The translations under genes were made by a program, and so were the position numbers. The notes under the pieces were generated by a model. That model made no database searches. It worked only from the letters and a program-made list of their open reading frames with translations, and was not told the origin of the DNA. Source: Azonexaceae bacterium (GTDB taxonomy: Bacteria; Pseudomonadota; Gammaproteobacteria; Burkholderiales; Rhodocyclaceae). From it: DNA of 64,000 nucleotides. Location of the stretch: NCBI GenBank assembly GCA_013335535.1, contig JAAXVL010000006.1, positions 62,001 to 126,000 on the forward strand, read 5' to 3'. Shown piece by piece: positions 35,828 through 46,417 of the stretch. How positions within the stretch are numbered: the first letter of the stretch is position 1; each line of letters begins with the position of its first letter.

Positions 35828-36727
35828 TTAATCAGCCAGTTGAACCAGGCGTTTTGGCCACAAACGCTCCCCCGCACCAGGCTCACCGATACCAATCAGC
35901 CTGTCATTCGCATAAACGCGAATCTTGCCGCTCAGGCCGGCCGGCAAATCGACGGGATTGCCGTGACTGAAACGCTGGGCCGCCTCGCCTTCGATAGAAA
36001 CAATCGGCAAAGTGTGCAGTAGCGCATCGACCGGCTTGAGCCGAGCCATGCGCTCCGTTTCGTCGAGCGCTTCAAGCTCGGCAAGAGTGACAGCGCCGTC
36101 CAGATCAAGATCGCCAACGCGAGTTCGACGCAGGGCAGTCAGGTGTGCACCACAACCAAGCGCGGCGCCAATATCGGCAGCCAGAACACGGATGTAGGTT
36201 CCCTTGCTGCATGCCACACGCAGCGTCAGGGAATCGCCGGCAAAGTCGAGCAGATTGATGGCATGAATCTTCACCGCCCTCGCCTCACGCTCCACCTCAA
36301 TGCCTTTGCGGGCCAGTTCGTAGAGCGGCCGGCCATCGCGCTTAAGGGCCGAATGCATGGGCGGAATCTGCTGAATATCGCCAGTGAATTGCGGTAACAA
36401 TTTCAAAATTGCGGCTTTTTCCGTGTTGACCGTGGAAGTGGCCGTCACCTTGCCTTCAGCGTCGCCGGAATCGGTGGTGACGCCCAGCTTGAGTACCGCC
36501 TCATAGGTCTTGTCGGCATCGAGCAGGTCGGCGGAGAATTTGGTTGCCTCGCCAAAACAAAGCGGCAAAAGGCCCGTCGCCAGCGGGTCGAGTGTGCCGG
36601 TATGGCCGCCCTTGGCTGCGGAAAACAGGCGACGCGCTTTTTGGAGCGCGTCATTCGAGGTGAAACCGATGGGTTTGTCGAGCAACAGCACGCCATCGAC
36701 CTGTTTCCAGGTCTTCTTTACTTGCAT
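35828..36727 (-). CDS. truB: tRNA pseudouridine-55 synthase TruB
   Basis: The 299 residues have the TruB start GVLLLDKPIGFTSNDALQKARRLF, the catalytic Asp in GGHTGTLDPLATGLLPLCFG and the C-terminal PUA-like end. It isomerises U55 in the T-loop of tRNAs. It is seven bases downstream of rbfA in the translation operon. Confidence 0.97.
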   Translation of the reverse strand: MQVKKTWKQVDGVLLLDKPIGFTSNDALQKARRLFSAAKGGHTGTLDPLATGLLPLCFGEATKFSADLLDADKTYEAVLKLGVTTDSGDAEGKVTATSTVNTEKAAILKLLPQFTGDIQQIPPMHSALKRDGRPLYELARKGIEVEREARAVKIHAINLLDFAGDSLTLRVACSKGTYIRVLAADIGAALGCGAHLTALRRTRVGDLDLDGAVTLAELEALDETERMARLKPVDALLHTLPIVSIEGEAAQRFSHGNPVDLPAGLSGKIRVYANDRLIGIGEPGAGERLWPKRLVQLAD

Positions 36728-36734
36728 GGGGTGC

Positions 36735-37106
36735 TTAGTCTTCCGGCGTCTGATCGCTCAGGGCATTGGCCTGGTCGATCAGGAGCGACATGCTGGCGCC
36801 GTGTTCGATGGAGTTGTCGTAAACGAAATGCAACTCCGGGAGGGTGTGAATATGGATCCGACGCCCCAGTTCGCGCCGCAGAAAACCGGACGCCCGTTTC
36901 AGGCCACGCTCGATCTCTTCGAGATGATCGGAATTGAGCGTTGCGTAAAATACCTTGGCGTGGGCGTAATCCGGCGTCAGTTCGACAGCCGTCAGGCTGA
37001 TCATTCCGACGCGCGGATCCTTCAATTCCGTCCGAATCAGATCGGCAAGGTCGCGGCGCACTTGCTCCGCGACCCGGTCACTACGCTGAAATCCTTTTTT
37101 CTTCAT
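36735..37106 (-). CDS. rbfA: Ribosome-binding factor A
   Basis: The 123 residues have the KH-type RbfA fold: GFQRSDRVAEQVRRDLADLIRTELKDPRV, then AKVFYATL. It acts in late maturation of the 30S subunit. The start overlaps the infB stop by one base. Confidence 0.96.
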   Translation of the reverse strand: MKKKGFQRSDRVAEQVRRDLADLIRTELKDPRVGMISLTAVELTPDYAHAKVFYATLNSDHLEEIERGLKRASGFLRRELGRRIHIHTLPELHFVYDNSIEHGASMSLLIDQANALSDQTPED

Positions 37107-39817
37107 TACAGCGAGCGTGCCACTTCCTGAATTTCGTAGGCTTCCAGCTGGTCACCCACCTGAATGTCGTTATTGCCGCGCAGCGACAGACCGCATTCGA
37201 AGTTGGAGCGCACTTCCTTGACGTCATCTTTGAAACGCTTGAGCGAGTCGAGTTCGCCGTCCCACTGAACCACGTTGTTGCGCAGCAGGCGGACACGGGA
37301 ATTGCGCTTGACGAAACCTTCCAGAACGTAACAACCGGCAATGGCGCCAACCTTGGAAACGTTGAAAACCTGACGGATTTCGACCATACCGGTGATCTGT
37401 TCGCGCTTCTCCGGCGACAACATGCCGGAAAGAGCCGCCTTGACCTCATCGACCGCATCGTAAATCACGTTGTAGTAACGGATATCGACACCGAAGTTTT
37501 CGGCCAGCTTGCGTGAACCGGCATCGGCACGGATGTTGAAGCCGATGATGACGGCGCCAGAGGCCTGGGCCAGATTGACGTCGGATTCGCTGATCGCGCC
37601 GACAGCACCATGGATGATCTGAACACGAACTTCTTCGTTGGAAAGCTTGGCCAGCGTCTGCACCAGAGCTTCCTGCGAACCTTGCACGTCGGCCTTGACG
37701 ATCAGCGGCAGAGTCTTGACTTCGCCCTCTTCCATCTGCTGGAACATGTTCTCGAGCTTGGCGGCCTGTTGCTTGGCCAGCTTGACGTCACGGAACTTGC
37801 CCTGACGGAACAAGGCGATTTCCCGGGCCTTCTTTTCGTCGGTCAGCACGATGGCTTCTTCGCCAGCGGCCGGCACATCGGACAGGCCGAGAATTTCGAC
37901 CGGAATGGACGGACCCGCCTCGTTGATCGGCTTGCCGTTCTCGTCGAGCATGGCACGAACGCGACCGAAGACCTGACCGGCCAGCACAACGTCACCGCGC
38001 TTCAAGGTACCGGACTGGACCAACATCGTCGCTACCGCACCACGCCCCTTGTCGAGACGCGCTTCGATGATCAGCCCCTTGGCCGGCGCGTCCTTTTGTG
38101 CCGTAAGCTCAAGCACTTCAGCCTGCAGCAGCACCTGCTCGAGCAGTTCGTCGATGCCAGTACCCTTCTTGGCCGACACCGGGCAGAACGGCGAATCGCC
38201 GCCGTATTCTTCCGGAATAACGCCTTCGGCAACCAGTTCCTGCTTGACGCGGTCCGGGTTGGAATCAGGCTTGTCGATCTTGTTGACCGCAACGACGAGC
38301 GGTACACCGGCCGCCTTGGCGTGGTGGATCGCTTCCTTGGTCTGCGGCATCACGCCGTCATCGGCGGCAACCACCAGAATGACGATGTCGGTCGCCTTGG
38401 CACCGCGAGCTCGCATCGCCGTAAAGGCTTCGTGACCCGGTGTATCGAGGAAGGTGATCATGCCACGGTCAGTTTCGACGTGGTAGGCACCGATGTGCTG
38501 GGTAATACCGCCGGCTTCGCCTGCTGCAACCTTGGCGCGACGGATGTAGTCGAGCAGCGAGGTCTTGCCGTGGTCGACGTGGCCCATGACGGTCACCACT
38601 GGAGCACGCGGCTCAAGCGGCACATCCTTGTGCTCGGCTGACTCTTCGAGGAAGGCATCGGGATCGTCCAGCTTGGCGGCGAACGCCTTGTGACCCATTT
38701 CCTCGACGACAATCATCGCCGTTTCCTGGTCCAGCACCTGGTTGATGGTAACCATCGAGCCCATTTTCATCATGACCTTGATGATCTCGATGGCCTTGAT
38801 GGCCATCTTGTGGGCCAGATCGGTGACGGAAATGGTTTCGGGAATATGCACTTCGCGAACGACCTGTTCGGTCGGCGCCTGGAAGCTGCCCTGACCGTCG
38901 TCACCCTTGTGCGACTTCTTGTGGCCGTGGCGATTGTCCTTCCAGCCGGTAGCACCATCGGAACCGCGCGTCTTGAGGCCGCCCTTTTTCTTGCCATCGT
39001 CGGCAACGCGACCCTTGTCGCCCTTCTTGCCCGGAGCATCCGGCTTCTTGTGCAAGGTGCCCTTGTCAGCAGCCGGAGCAGCAGCTTCGCCAGCCTTGGC
39101 AGCGGCAGCCACCTGCTGTTTGGCTTGCTCGGCGACCTTGGCTGCGGCAGCAGCAATTTCTGCCTGCTGACGCATGCGAACCAGCTCAGCCTCACGCGCC
39201 TGCTTTTCACGCAGCTCACGCTCCTGGATTTCGCGCAGCGTCGTGTAGCGACGATTTTCCTGCTCGCGAGCCTTGAGTTCCTTCTCGCCGATAATGGCCG
39301 CACGATCCAGAATGACCGGAGCCGGTTTCTCGACCACAGGCTCGACTACCGGTTCAACCGGGATTTCGACGACCGGCTCTGGAATAACTTCGACGACCGG
39401 CTCTGGAATAACTTCGACGACCGGCTCTGGAATGACTTCCGGTTCCGGAGCAAGCTCGACCACAGGCGCCTCGGGCTCAAGCTCGAGCGCTTCGAGTTCA
39501 GCCTCGGGCACATGCTCACCGACTTCGCGTTTCATCAGGATGCGCTTCTTGCGCACCTCGACCTGAACGGTGCGGGCGCGACCATGCGAGTCTGTCGCCT
39601 TGATTTCTGAAGTCTGCTTGCGCGTCAGCGTGATCTTGGTCTTCGACTCGTCACCATGGGCGCGACGCAGATAATCAAGCAGCCTGGCCTTATCCTGATC
39701 GTTCAGGGCATCGTTGGCGCTCTCCTTGCCTACGCCGGCCTTGCTCAATTGCTCGAGCAGGGCCGTAACCGGCATTTTGAGTTCAACGGCAAATTGTGAA
39801 ACTGTTGTTGCGGACAT
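37106..39817 (-). CDS. infB: Translation initiation factor IF-2
   Basis: The 903 residues comprise an IF2 N-terminal helical domain, a long charged linker rich in Ala, Glu and Pro, then the G domain with [17 protein letters not shown] and NKIDKPDSN, and the C-terminal beta-barrel domains that bind fMet-tRNA. The linker holds three copies of an octapeptide [12 protein letters not shown] repeat coded by a 24-base tandem repeat. It follows nusA by 17 bases. Confidence 0.98.
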   Translation of the reverse strand: MSATTVSQFAVELKMPVTALLEQLSKAGVGKESANDALNDQDKARLLDYLRRAHGDESKTKITLTRKQTSEIKATDSHGRARTVQVEVRKKRILMKREVGEHVPEAELEALELEPEAPVVELAPEPEVIPEPVVEVIPEPVVEVIPEPVVEIPVEPVVEPVVEKPAPVILDRAAIIGEKELKAREQENRRYTTLREIQERELREKQAREAELVRMRQQAEIAAAAAKVAEQAKQQVAAAAKAGEAAAPAADKGTLHKKPDAPGKKGDKGRVADDGKKKGGLKTRGSDGATGWKDNRHGHKKSHKGDDGQGSFQAPTEQVVREVHIPETISVTDLAHKMAIKAIEIIKVMMKMGSMVTINQVLDQETAMIVVEEMGHKAFAAKLDDPDAFLEESAEHKDVPLEPRAPVVTVMGHVDHGKTSLLDYIRRAKVAAGEAGGITQHIGAYHVETDRGMITFLDTPGHEAFTAMRARGAKATDIVILVVAADDGVMPQTKEAIHHAKAAGVPLVVAVNKIDKPDSNPDRVKQELVAEGVIPEEYGGDSPFCPVSAKKGTGIDELLEQVLLQAEVLELTAQKDAPAKGLIIEARLDKGRGAVATMLVQSGTLKRGDVVLAGQVFGRVRAMLDENGKPINEAGPSIPVEILGLSDVPAAGEEAIVLTDEKKAREIALFRQGKFRDVKLAKQQAAKLENMFQQMEEGEVKTLPLIVKADVQGSQEALVQTLAKLSNEEVRVQIIHGAVGAISESDVNLAQASGAVIIGFNIRADAGSRKLAENFGVDIRYYNVIYDAVDEVKAALSGMLSPEKREQITGMVEIRQVFNVSKVGAIAGCYVLEGFVKRNSRVRLLRNNVVQWDGELDSLKRFKDDVKEVRSNFECGLSLRGNNDIQVGDQLEAYEIQEVARSL
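39365..39436 (-). repeat. 24-base tandem repeat (three copies) in infB
   Basis: Three head-to-tail 24-base units differ at only one base (GGAATAAC, GGAATAAC, GGAATGAC ends). They encode Pro-Glu-Pro-Val-Val-Glu type octapeptides in the flexible linker before the G domain. Copy number probably varies between strains without harming function. Confidence 0.9.
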
Positions 39818-39834
39818 ACTTTGCTACCTCCCGC

Positions 39835-41307
39835 TCACTCGAACCAGTGAGCCCGTGCCTTCAGAATGAGTTCCTTGGCACGCTCGTCGTCAATGCCGGT
39901 CATCTCGGTCAATTCATCCACCGCCAGTTCCGCGAGATCATCGCGGGTCTTGACGTCGTGACCTGCCAGTTTCGCGGCCAATTCCTTGCTCATCCCCTCC
40001 AGACCCATCAGGTCCTCGGAAACATTTTCCAACTTTTCTTCGGTCGCAATCGCTTCGGTCAACAAAACATTGCGGGCGCGATTACGGAGTTCATTGACGA
40101 TCCCCTCGTCCAGCCCGTCAATTTCCAGCATCTCGGCCAGCGGAACATAAGCCACTTCTTCCAGCGACGAGAAACCTTCTTCGATCAGCAGATCAGCCAG
40201 CTCTTCGTCGATGTCCAGCTTTTCCATGAAGGTGACGCGGGTCACGGCGTATTCGGCTTCGGATTTCTTGGCCGACTCGTCCTGAGTCATCAGATTGATG
40301 GTCCAGCCGGTCAATTCGGAAGCCAGACGAACGTTCTGGCCGTTGCGACCAATAGCGATAGCCAGGTTGTCTTCATCGACAACCACGTCCATGGCGTGCT
40401 TTTCTTCATCAACCACGATGGAAGAAACTTCAGCCGGCGACAGGGCGCCAATAACGAACTGGGCAGGATCCGCCGACCACAGCACGATATCGATATTCTC
40501 GCCGCCGATTTCATTACGCACGGCGGTAACGCGGGAACCGCGCAGACCGACACAGGTACCGATCGGATCGACACGCGGATCATTGGACTTGACGGCAATC
40601 TTGGCACGCAGACCGGGATCGCGGGCACAGGCCTTCAGTTCCATGAGGCCATCGGCGATTTCCGGCACTTCCATGTCGAACAGCTTGATGATGAATTCAG
40701 GGGCGGTGCGCGACAAAATAATCTGCGGGCCACGAGCGTTGCGGTCGATGCGCAGCAGATAGGCACGGATACGATCGCCGATGCGCAGATTTTCCTTGGG
40801 GATCATCTGGTCGCGCGGCAGCAGGGCTTCGATCTTGCCAGCTTCGACAATGGCGTTGCCACGTTCCATGCGCTTGATGGTGCCGGAAACGACATGCTCC
40901 TTGCGATCGAGGAAGTCAGACAGGATCTGCTCACGCTCGGCATCACGAATCTTTTGCAGGATGACTTGCTTGGCGGCTTGGGCGCCGATGCGGCCAAAAT
41001 CGATCGGCTCGAGACCTTCTTCGAGCGTGTCGCCGGATTCAATGTCGGAGTCGTCCTTCTGGGCTTCCGACAGCGGAATCTGCAGATATTCGTTGACGTA
41101 CTCGTTGTCCGGCACAACCTGCCAGCGACGGAAGGACTCGTAGTTACCCGTGTTACGGTCGATCGAGACACGGACATCGGCCTCGTCATGGATACGCTTC
41201 TTGGTGGCCGAAGCAAGGGCCAGCTCGAGGGCGCCAAAAACAATTTCCTTGGCGACGTTCTTTTCGCGGGCGAGTGCATCAACCAGCAGCAATATTTCAC
41301 GGCTCAT
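39835..41307 (-). CDS. nusA: Transcription termination/antitermination factor NusA
   Basis: The 490 residues run in order: N-terminal RNA-polymerase-binding domain, S1 domain ([30 protein letters not shown]), KH1-KH2 ([19 protein letters not shown] and [14 protein letters not shown]) and two C-terminal acidic AR repeats. It modulates pausing and intrinsic termination. Its operon leader contains two terminator-like hairpins (see rimP leader). Confidence 0.98.
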   Translation of the reverse strand: MSREILLLVDALAREKNVAKEIVFGALELALASATKKRIHDEADVRVSIDRNTGNYESFRRWQVVPDNEYVNEYLQIPLSEAQKDDSDIESGDTLEEGLEPIDFGRIGAQAAKQVILQKIRDAEREQILSDFLDRKEHVVSGTIKRMERGNAIVEAGKIEALLPRDQMIPKENLRIGDRIRAYLLRIDRNARGPQIILSRTAPEFIIKLFDMEVPEIADGLMELKACARDPGLRAKIAVKSNDPRVDPIGTCVGLRGSRVTAVRNEIGGENIDIVLWSADPAQFVIGALSPAEVSSIVVDEEKHAMDVVVDEDNLAIAIGRNGQNVRLASELTGWTINLMTQDESAKKSEAEYAVTRVTFMEKLDIDEELADLLIEEGFSSLEEVAYVPLAEMLEIDGLDEGIVNELRNRARNVLLTEAIATEEKLENVSEDLMGLEGMSKELAAKLAGHDVKTRDDLAELAVDELTEMTGIDDERAKELILKARAHWFE

Positions 41308-41328
41308 GGGCTAAAACCTCCTAGTCCT

Positions 41329-41769
41329 TCAGTCGAAACGAGGCACCAGTCGTGCCTTCTCGATATTATTGAATTCCAGTTCCACATCATCTTTTTCAAG
41401 GCGCAGACCAACCTTGCCATCCTTGCAGCCGAGCAGTTCACCCTGGAAATTACGGCGACCACCATGCGGAATACGCAGCTTGATCTGGATATCCTGACCA
41501 GCAAAACGCTCGAAGTCTTCGGCTTTCTTGACGACGCGATCGAGACCTGGCGAAGAAATTTCAAGACGGTCGAAATCGAAGTTTTCCACTTCGAAAACAC
41601 GCGTCAATTGATTGGAGACCTTGGCGCAATCTTCGACATCGATCCCCGTTGCACGACCAGGTGCGTCGATGAAGACACGAATCGTCCGCCCACGCGGCGA
41701 CATCTCGACATCAACGAGTTCATAACCCAGACCGACAACCGTCGTTTCCAGCAGCGTGTTTAAATCCAT
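41329..41769 (-). CDS. rimP: Ribosome maturation factor RimP
   Basis: This is a RimP protein with GYELVDVEMSPRGRTIRVFID near the N-terminus and LEISSPGLDRVV in the centre. It assists 30S assembly. ATG at 41769 gives 146 residues; an upstream in-frame GTG at 41775 is possible. No clear Shine-Dalgarno is seen because a hairpin and T-run (41780-41800) occupy the usual place, which may limit expression. Confidence 0.93.
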   Translation of the reverse strand: MDLNTLLETTVVGLGYELVDVEMSPRGRTIRVFIDAPGRATGIDVEDCAKVSNQLTRVFEVENFDFDRLEISSPGLDRVVKKAEDFERFAGQDIQIKLRIPHGGRRNFQGELLGCKDGKVGLRLEKDDVELEFNNIEKARLVPRFD

Positions 41770-41779
41770 AGCCACAAAT

Positions 41780-41837
41780 AAAAAATGGGCGAAACGCCCA
41801 CCTCATGAAAAAAAGATGCCCCGCCAAAAACGACGGG
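41780..41837 (-). terminator. Two terminator-like hairpins in the rimP-nusA-infB leader
   Basis: Minus strand, in order: hairpin one pairs CCCGTC (41837-41832) with GGCGGG (41825-41820) and is followed, after a short gap, by seven T. Hairpin two pairs TGGGCG (41800-41795) with CGCCCA (41791-41786) and is followed by TTTTTTATTT, ending about 10 bases before rimP. Both lie downstream of the promoter at 41854-41882, so they could attenuate the nusA operon; hairpin two also serves rluB. Confidence 0.65.
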
Positions 41838-41853
41838 AGGAACAAACCCGTGA

Positions 41854-41882
41854 ATTATAACGGATTTATTCCTTACCGTAAA
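41854..41882 (-). promoter_or_regulatory. Promoter of the rimP-nusA-infB operon
   Basis: The minus strand has TTTACG (41882-41877) and a perfect TATAAT (41859-41854) with a 17-base spacer, just after the rluB stop. It is well placed to start an 80-base leader ahead of rimP. Confidence 0.7.
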
Positions 41883-41887
41883 TGGAT

Positions 41888-42913
41888 TTACGTGCTCTCA
41901 GAGCCCTTTCGGGGGGCTGGCGCGTTGTTTTCGAGCTCGCGGAGCAGCATTTTGATTTCTACCTCCTTGAGCTCGCGTGCCATGCCGCGTTTCAGTTGCG
42001 GCGGCAGAACAAACGGGCCGTAGCGCACACGAATCAGGCGACTGACCGTAACGCCAACCGCCTCGAACATGCGACGCACTTCGCGATTGCGCCCCTCGAA
42101 GATGGTGACGCGATACCAGTGATTGGCGCCTTCGCCGCCGCCGTCGTGCAAGGTCCCGAAATTCGCCCGACCGTCCTCAAGTTCGACGCCGTGCAGCAGT
42201 TGCTGCTGGGCTTCGAGCGTCAGTTCGCCAAGGACACGAACGGCGTACTCACGAACCAGTTGCGAACTCGGATGCATGAGTTTGTTGGCCAGATCGCCGG
42301 AGGTCGTAAAAATGAGCAGGCCGGAAGTATTGAAATCGAGACGTCCGACATTGATCCAGCGACCGCCGCGCATGCGGGGCAGCGCAGCAAAGACCGATGG
42401 ACGGCCATCCGGGTCATCACGCGAGACAATTTCGCCTTCCGGCTTGTGGTACATCAGAACGCGTGGCGGACGCGTGCTGCCGGTAAAACGGATATTGATC
42501 AACCGGCCACCAATCTTGACCTTGTCGGTCGGCACAACGGACTGACCAATGGTGGCGACGACACCATTGACGGTGACCTTGCCGGCCAAAATCCACTCTT
42601 CCATTTCACGGCGCGAGCCGACACCGGCCTGGGCCAGAATCTTCTGCAAACGCTCAGGCTTGGCTTCGACCACCGCCTTGCCGTTGCGCGCGATGTTGCC
42701 ACGACTGGCCCGGCCGGTTGCCGGCAGTGCGGCACGGCGGCGCGGCTTGGGGGCCTCGACTACCTCTTCGACCTCGGGGGCTTCATCGCGTACGTTGCGG
42801 GCACCACGGCCGCGCGGCGCCGGGTTGCCACGGTCAACCGGAGTTTCCGGCCTTTTTTGAAATCCACCCGGCTTGCTGGCGGAACGGAGAGGGGTGCGTT
42901 TATTGGTTTTCAT
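41888..42913 (-). CDS. rluB: 23S rRNA pseudouridine synthase RluB-like
   Basis: The 341 residues have a basic N-terminal tail, an S4 domain ([30 protein letters not shown]) and an RsuA/RluB catalytic domain with [23 protein letters not shown] (catalytic Asp) and [14 protein letters not shown]. It forms a pseudouridine in the peptidyl-transferase region of 23S rRNA. It overlaps scpB by 14 bases. Confidence 0.92.
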   Translation of the reverse strand: MKTNKRTPLRSASKPGGFQKRPETPVDRGNPAPRGRGARNVRDEAPEVEEVVEAPKPRRRAALPATGRASRGNIARNGKAVVEAKPERLQKILAQAGVGSRREMEEWILAGKVTVNGVVATIGQSVVPTDKVKIGGRLINIRFTGSTRPPRVLMYHKPEGEIVSRDDPDGRPSVFAALPRMRGGRWINVGRLDFNTSGLLIFTTSGDLANKLMHPSSQLVREYAVRVLGELTLEAQQQLLHGVELEDGRANFGTLHDGGGEGANHWYRVTIFEGRNREVRRMFEAVGVTVSRLIRVRYGPFVLPPQLKRGMARELKEVEIKMLLRELENNAPAPRKGSEST

Positions 42914-43445
42914 AGTTCAGCTCCAGTGTCTGGGCGATTTGTTCGAGCGGCGGCAGTTCGCTGACGCTGCGCAATCCCAGATCATCGAGAAATTGCTTGG
43001 TAGTGGCAAACAGTGCCGGCCGGCCAGGTGTTTCGCGATGGCCGACAACATCGATCCAGCCCCGCTCTTCCAGTGTTTTGACAACGTTTGTATTGACGGC
43101 GACGCCGCGAATTTCCTCGATATCACCGCGCGTAACCGGCTGACGGTAGGCGATGATGGCCAGGGTTTCGAGGACGGCACGCGAGTATTTCGGCGGCCTT
43201 TCCGGATTCAGACGCTCAAGATACGGCAGGAATTCGGCCCGTGTCCTGAAGCGCCAGCCGGAGGCAAGCTGGATCAGCTCGACCGGACGCTCGGCCCATT
43301 CCTCGCGCAAGTCGTCGAGCAGCTTGCGCAGGGTATCGGCCGACAAGTCCTCGTCGAACATCTTTTTCATTTCGCTGGGCGACATCGGCTCGCGGGCGGC
43401 GAGCAACGCGGCCTCAAGCACTCTCTTGACCTGACTCGGCTCCAC
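42900..43445 (-). CDS. scpB: Segregation and condensation protein B
   Basis: The 181-residue winged-helix ScpB has [22 protein letters not shown] at the start and [29 protein letters not shown] in the core. It forms the SMC condensin with ScpA, whose gene it overlaps by 32 bases. Confidence 0.95.
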   Translation of the reverse strand: MEPSQVKRVLEAALLAAREPMSPSEMKKMFDEDLSADTLRKLLDDLREEWAERPVELIQLASGWRFRTRAEFLPYLERLNPERPPKYSRAVLETLAIIAYRQPVTRGDIEEIRGVAVNTNVVKTLEERGWIDVVGHRETPGRPALFATTKQFLDDLGLRSVSELPPLEQIAQTLELNYENQ

Positions 43446-44253
43446 CTTGATGCACTCTGACGTAAATGGGTTGAAAGGCTTCGGTCTGCGTGATTTCGAT
43501 CATTTTTTCACGGCCCAGCTCAAGCATGGCAATGAAATGGACTACCAGCCCCTGCACGCCCATATCGGGGTCGAACAGGGTTTCGAACTGGACAAAACCA
43601 CCTTTGGCCTGCAAGGCGCGCAGGATGATGCCCATGTGCTCGCGCACCGACAGTTCCTCGCGCCCGATCTTGTGATGTTTGTTGAGGCCAGCCTGACGGA
43701 CAACCGCCATCCAGGCTTCCTTGAGATCATCGACCGAGACTTCCGGCAAACGTACCAGCAGCGATTTCTCGACCAGTGTCTCGACCCAGAAAAACTCGCG
43801 CTCCGCCTGCGGCATCGCGTTCAAGTTCTGGCCGGCGAGCTTCATCTGCTCGTATTCCATGAGCCGGCGAACGAGTTCGGCACGAGGATCTTCGGCCTCA
43901 TCGCCCTCGCCCAGCTTGGGCCGGGGCAGCAGCATGCGCGACTTGATCTCGATGAGCATTGCCGCCATCACAAGGTAATCGGCGGCCAGCTCGAGATTGC
44001 TCGCCCGCATTGCCTCGACGTAGTCGAGATACTGTCGGGTCAGCGGCGCCATCGGGATATCGAGGATATCGATGTTGGCGCGACGAATCATGTACAGCAG
44101 GAGATCTAGCGGCCCCTCGAAGGCGTCGAGCATGATGGCCAGCGCATCGGGCGGGATGTACAGATCAAGCGGCATCTGCTCCAGCGGCTGGCCGTAAACG
44201 CGGGCGACCGGCTCGACTTCGCCAACCGGAAGCACTTCGAGGACGTCGCTCAT
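43414..44253 (-). CDS. scpA: Segregation and condensation protein A
   Basis: This is a 279-residue kleisin with the N-terminal [25 protein letters not shown] and [36 protein letters not shown], and a C-terminal winged helix. It bridges the SMC heads in the chromosome condensin. It lies four bases after the following small membrane-protein gene. Confidence 0.95.
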   Translation of the reverse strand: MSDVLEVLPVGEVEPVARVYGQPLEQMPLDLYIPPDALAIMLDAFEGPLDLLLYMIRRANIDILDIPMAPLTRQYLDYVEAMRASNLELAADYLVMAAMLIEIKSRMLLPRPKLGEGDEAEDPRAELVRRLMEYEQMKLAGQNLNAMPQAEREFFWVETLVEKSLLVRLPEVSVDDLKEAWMAVVRQAGLNKHHKIGREELSVREHMGIILRALQAKGGFVQFETLFDPDMGVQGLVVHFIAMLELGREKMIEITQTEAFQPIYVRVHQGGAESGQESA

Positions 44254-44257
44254 GCGC

Positions 44258-44548
44258 TCAGGAGGCCGCCGCGCGGCCCTGGCTCCGATAATGCAGATGC
44301 AGGTTGCGAAGATAGATCACGACAGGCAGCGCCTGGCCGAAAATGAATACCGGATCCCTACGGTGAATCGCATAGATGACCAGCACAAGACTTCCGGCCA
44401 AACTGAAATACCAGAAGGCAACTGGGATAACAACGCGTTTGGCTTTTTCGCTACTCCACCACTGAATGACAAAACGCATCATGAACAGTGCCTGGCCACC
44501 AAAACCGATGCCGATCCAGATCAGGTCTTCCCAAGAATAGCCAAACAT
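44258..44548 (-). CDS. Small membrane protein, lipid-A-disaccharide synthase N-terminal-like (96 aa)
   Basis: Three membrane helices carry the LAB_N pattern: WIGIGFGGQALFMMRFVIQWWSSEKAKR, FWYFSLAGSLVLVIYAIHRRDPVFI and YLRNLHLHY. The family is seen fused to or near lipid A and glycosyl-carrier enzymes; its role is unclear. ATG at 44548 shares its A with the trpS stop (TGATG), which fixes the start; the longer frame to 44623 is not used. Confidence 0.85.
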   Translation of the reverse strand: MFGYSWEDLIWIGIGFGGQALFMMRFVIQWWSSEKAKRVVIPVAFWYFSLAGSLVLVIYAIHRRDPVFIFGQALPVVIYLRNLHLHYRSQGRAAAS

Positions 44549-45750
44549 CAGTGGTATTCCAGCCCCATCGCTTCGCGCACGTCGCGCATGGTTTCGCGGG
44601 CGTATTCGCGGGCCTTCTCGCAACCATCGGCAATAATGTTCTTGACCAGCGTCGGATCATCCAGATAGACCTGTGCGCGCTCGCGCATCGGGGCCTGTTC
44701 CTTGAGGATGGCATCGATCACCGGTTGCTTGCACTCGATACAACCGATACCCGCCGTGCGGCAGCCCTGCTGCACCCATTCCTTGCAACCGTCGTTGGAA
44801 TAAACCAGATGCAGTTGCCAGACCGGGCACTTGGCCGGCTCGCCCGGGTCGGTACGGCGTACGCGCGCCGGGTCGGTCGGCATGCTGCGCACCTTCTTGG
44901 TCACCGACTCCTCGGATTCGCGCATGGTTATCGTGTTGTTGTACGACTTGGACATCTTCTGGCCGTCCAGCCCCGGCATTTTGGAAGCTTCGGTCAGCAG
45001 GTAGCCCGGCTCGACTAGAATCATCTTGCCGGTGCCCTCGAGGTAGCCGAACAGGCGCTCGCGGTCGGCCATCGACAGGTGCTGCACTTCGTCGAGCACG
45101 GCCTTCGCCTGCTCGATCGCGTCACGGTCGCCGTTTTGCTGGAAGCGGGTACGCATCTCTTCGTAAAGGCGCGCCTTCTTGCTGCCCAGTTTCTTGACGG
45201 CTTCGCGCGCCTTGTCCTCGAACCCCGGCTCGCGGCCGTACATATGGTTGAACCGGCGAGCCAGTTCGCGGGTAAATTCAACGTGCGGAATCTGGTCCTC
45301 ACCAACCGGCACCTTGTCGGCGCGGTAGATCAGAATATCTGCGCTCATCAGCAGCGGATAGCCGAGGAAGCCGTAGGTCGTCAGATCCTTGCCGGCCAAC
45401 TTCTCCTGCTGGTCCTTGTAGGTCGGCACGCGCTCCAGCCAGCTGAGCGGCGTCATCATCGACATGAGCAGGTGCAGCTCGGCATGCTCGGGTACCCTGG
45501 ACTGGACGAACAGCGTGGCCTGGTTGGGATCAACACCGGCCGCCAGCCAGTCGACCACCATATCCATCGAAGCCTTCTCGATACCCTGCGGATTGTCGTA
45601 TTGCGTCGTCAGCGCATGCCAGTCGGCGACGAAGAACAAGCAGGGATATTCGTGCTGGAGCTCGATCCAGTTTTTGAGAACGCCATGGTAGTGGCCAAGA
45701 TGCAGCGACCCGGTCGGGCGCATGCCGGAGAGAACACGTTCTGCGTACAT
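44548..45750 (-). CDS. trpS: Tryptophanyl-tRNA synthetase
   Basis: This is a class I synthetase of 400 residues: the HIGH-like motif is in RPTGSLHLGHYHG, the KMSKS motif is in GQKMSKSYNN, with the Trp-binding FFVADWHALTT. It is longer than E. coli TrpS by an insertion around 165-240, as in the subgroup of betaproteobacterial enzymes. It overlaps the next gene by one base. Confidence 0.96.
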   Translation of the reverse strand: MYAERVLSGMRPTGSLHLGHYHGVLKNWIELQHEYPCLFFVADWHALTTQYDNPQGIEKASMDMVVDWLAAGVDPNQATLFVQSRVPEHAELHLLMSMMTPLSWLERVPTYKDQQEKLAGKDLTTYGFLGYPLLMSADILIYRADKVPVGEDQIPHVEFTRELARRFNHMYGREPGFEDKAREAVKKLGSKKARLYEEMRTRFQQNGDRDAIEQAKAVLDEVQHLSMADRERLFGYLEGTGKMILVEPGYLLTEASKMPGLDGQKMSKSYNNTITMRESEESVTKKVRSMPTDPARVRRTDPGEPAKCPVWQLHLVYSNDGCKEWVQQGCRTAGIGCIECKQPVIDAILKEQAPMRERAQVYLDDPTLVKNIIADGCEKAREYARETMRDVREAMGLEYH

Positions 45751-45759
45751 ATTATTTAT

Positions 45760-46416
45760 TTAGTAGAGACCAAAAATGAGGGCAATAAGCTCGGCTGACG
45801 TATTGACCAGCGGATTCATGATTGCGCCGAGGATACCGGTGAACAACAGCACCAGCAAAATCGGAAAGCCCCAGCGTTCGAGCTGGGCGAATTTCCAGGC
45901 GATCGAATGCGGCAACAAGCTGACGGCAATCCGCCCGCCATCGAGCGGTGGCAAGGGAAACAGGTTGAGCACCATGAGCACGCAGTTGATCTGGATACCC
46001 ATCTCGGCCATGCGCGCCAGCGGCGTACTGAAAAACTGCGGCAACAGCCACGAGAGCTTGAAGGCCAGCGCCCACAGGCAGGCCATGAACAGATTGGCGC
46101 CCGGCCCGGCAGCGGCGACCCAGAACATGTCTTTTTTGGGCTCGCGCAGGCGGCTGAAATCCACCGGCACCGGCTTGGCGTAGCCGAACAGGAAATTGCC
46201 GCCGGAAAAGAGCAGGATGCTGAGCGGAATCAGGATAGTGCCGATTGGATCGATATGACGCAACGGATTCAGGCTGATCCGCCCCAATTGCCAGGCGGTC
46301 GGATCGCCAAAATGCCGGGCGGCATAGCCGTGGGCAGCTTCATGCAGCGTGATCGCGAAAACCAAAGGCAGGGCGAGAATCGCAATGGTCTGGATGATGG
46401 CGTTGATATCCAGCAT
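45760..46416 (-). CDS. Site-2 protease family membrane metalloprotease (M50, 218 aa)
   Basis: Residues about 15-45 hold the zinc motif HEAAHGYAARHFGD, and a second metal site NLFPLPPLDGGRI lies near 150. There are six membrane helices. It resembles rhomboid-like/FtsH-independent M50B peptidases whose substrates are unknown. ATG at 46416 is chosen because it follows the stop of the upstream gene by one base; an extended frame to 46449 has no ribosome site. Confidence 0.9.
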   Translation of the reverse strand: MLDINAIIQTIAILALPLVFAITLHEAAHGYAARHFGDPTAWQLGRISLNPLRHIDPIGTILIPLSILLFSGGNFLFGYAKPVPVDFSRLREPKKDMFWVAAAGPGANLFMACLWALAFKLSWLLPQFFSTPLARMAEMGIQINCVLMVLNLFPLPPLDGGRIAVSLLPHSIAWKFAQLERWGFPILLVLLFTGILGAIMNPLVNTSAELIALIFGLY

Positions 46417-46417
46417 C

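Noticed and set aside
39796-41763. Long plus-strand frame of 655 codons opposite nusA and rimP
   Set aside because: It is the antisense shadow of two well-recognised genes, with low-complexity, family-less translation caused by codon bias.
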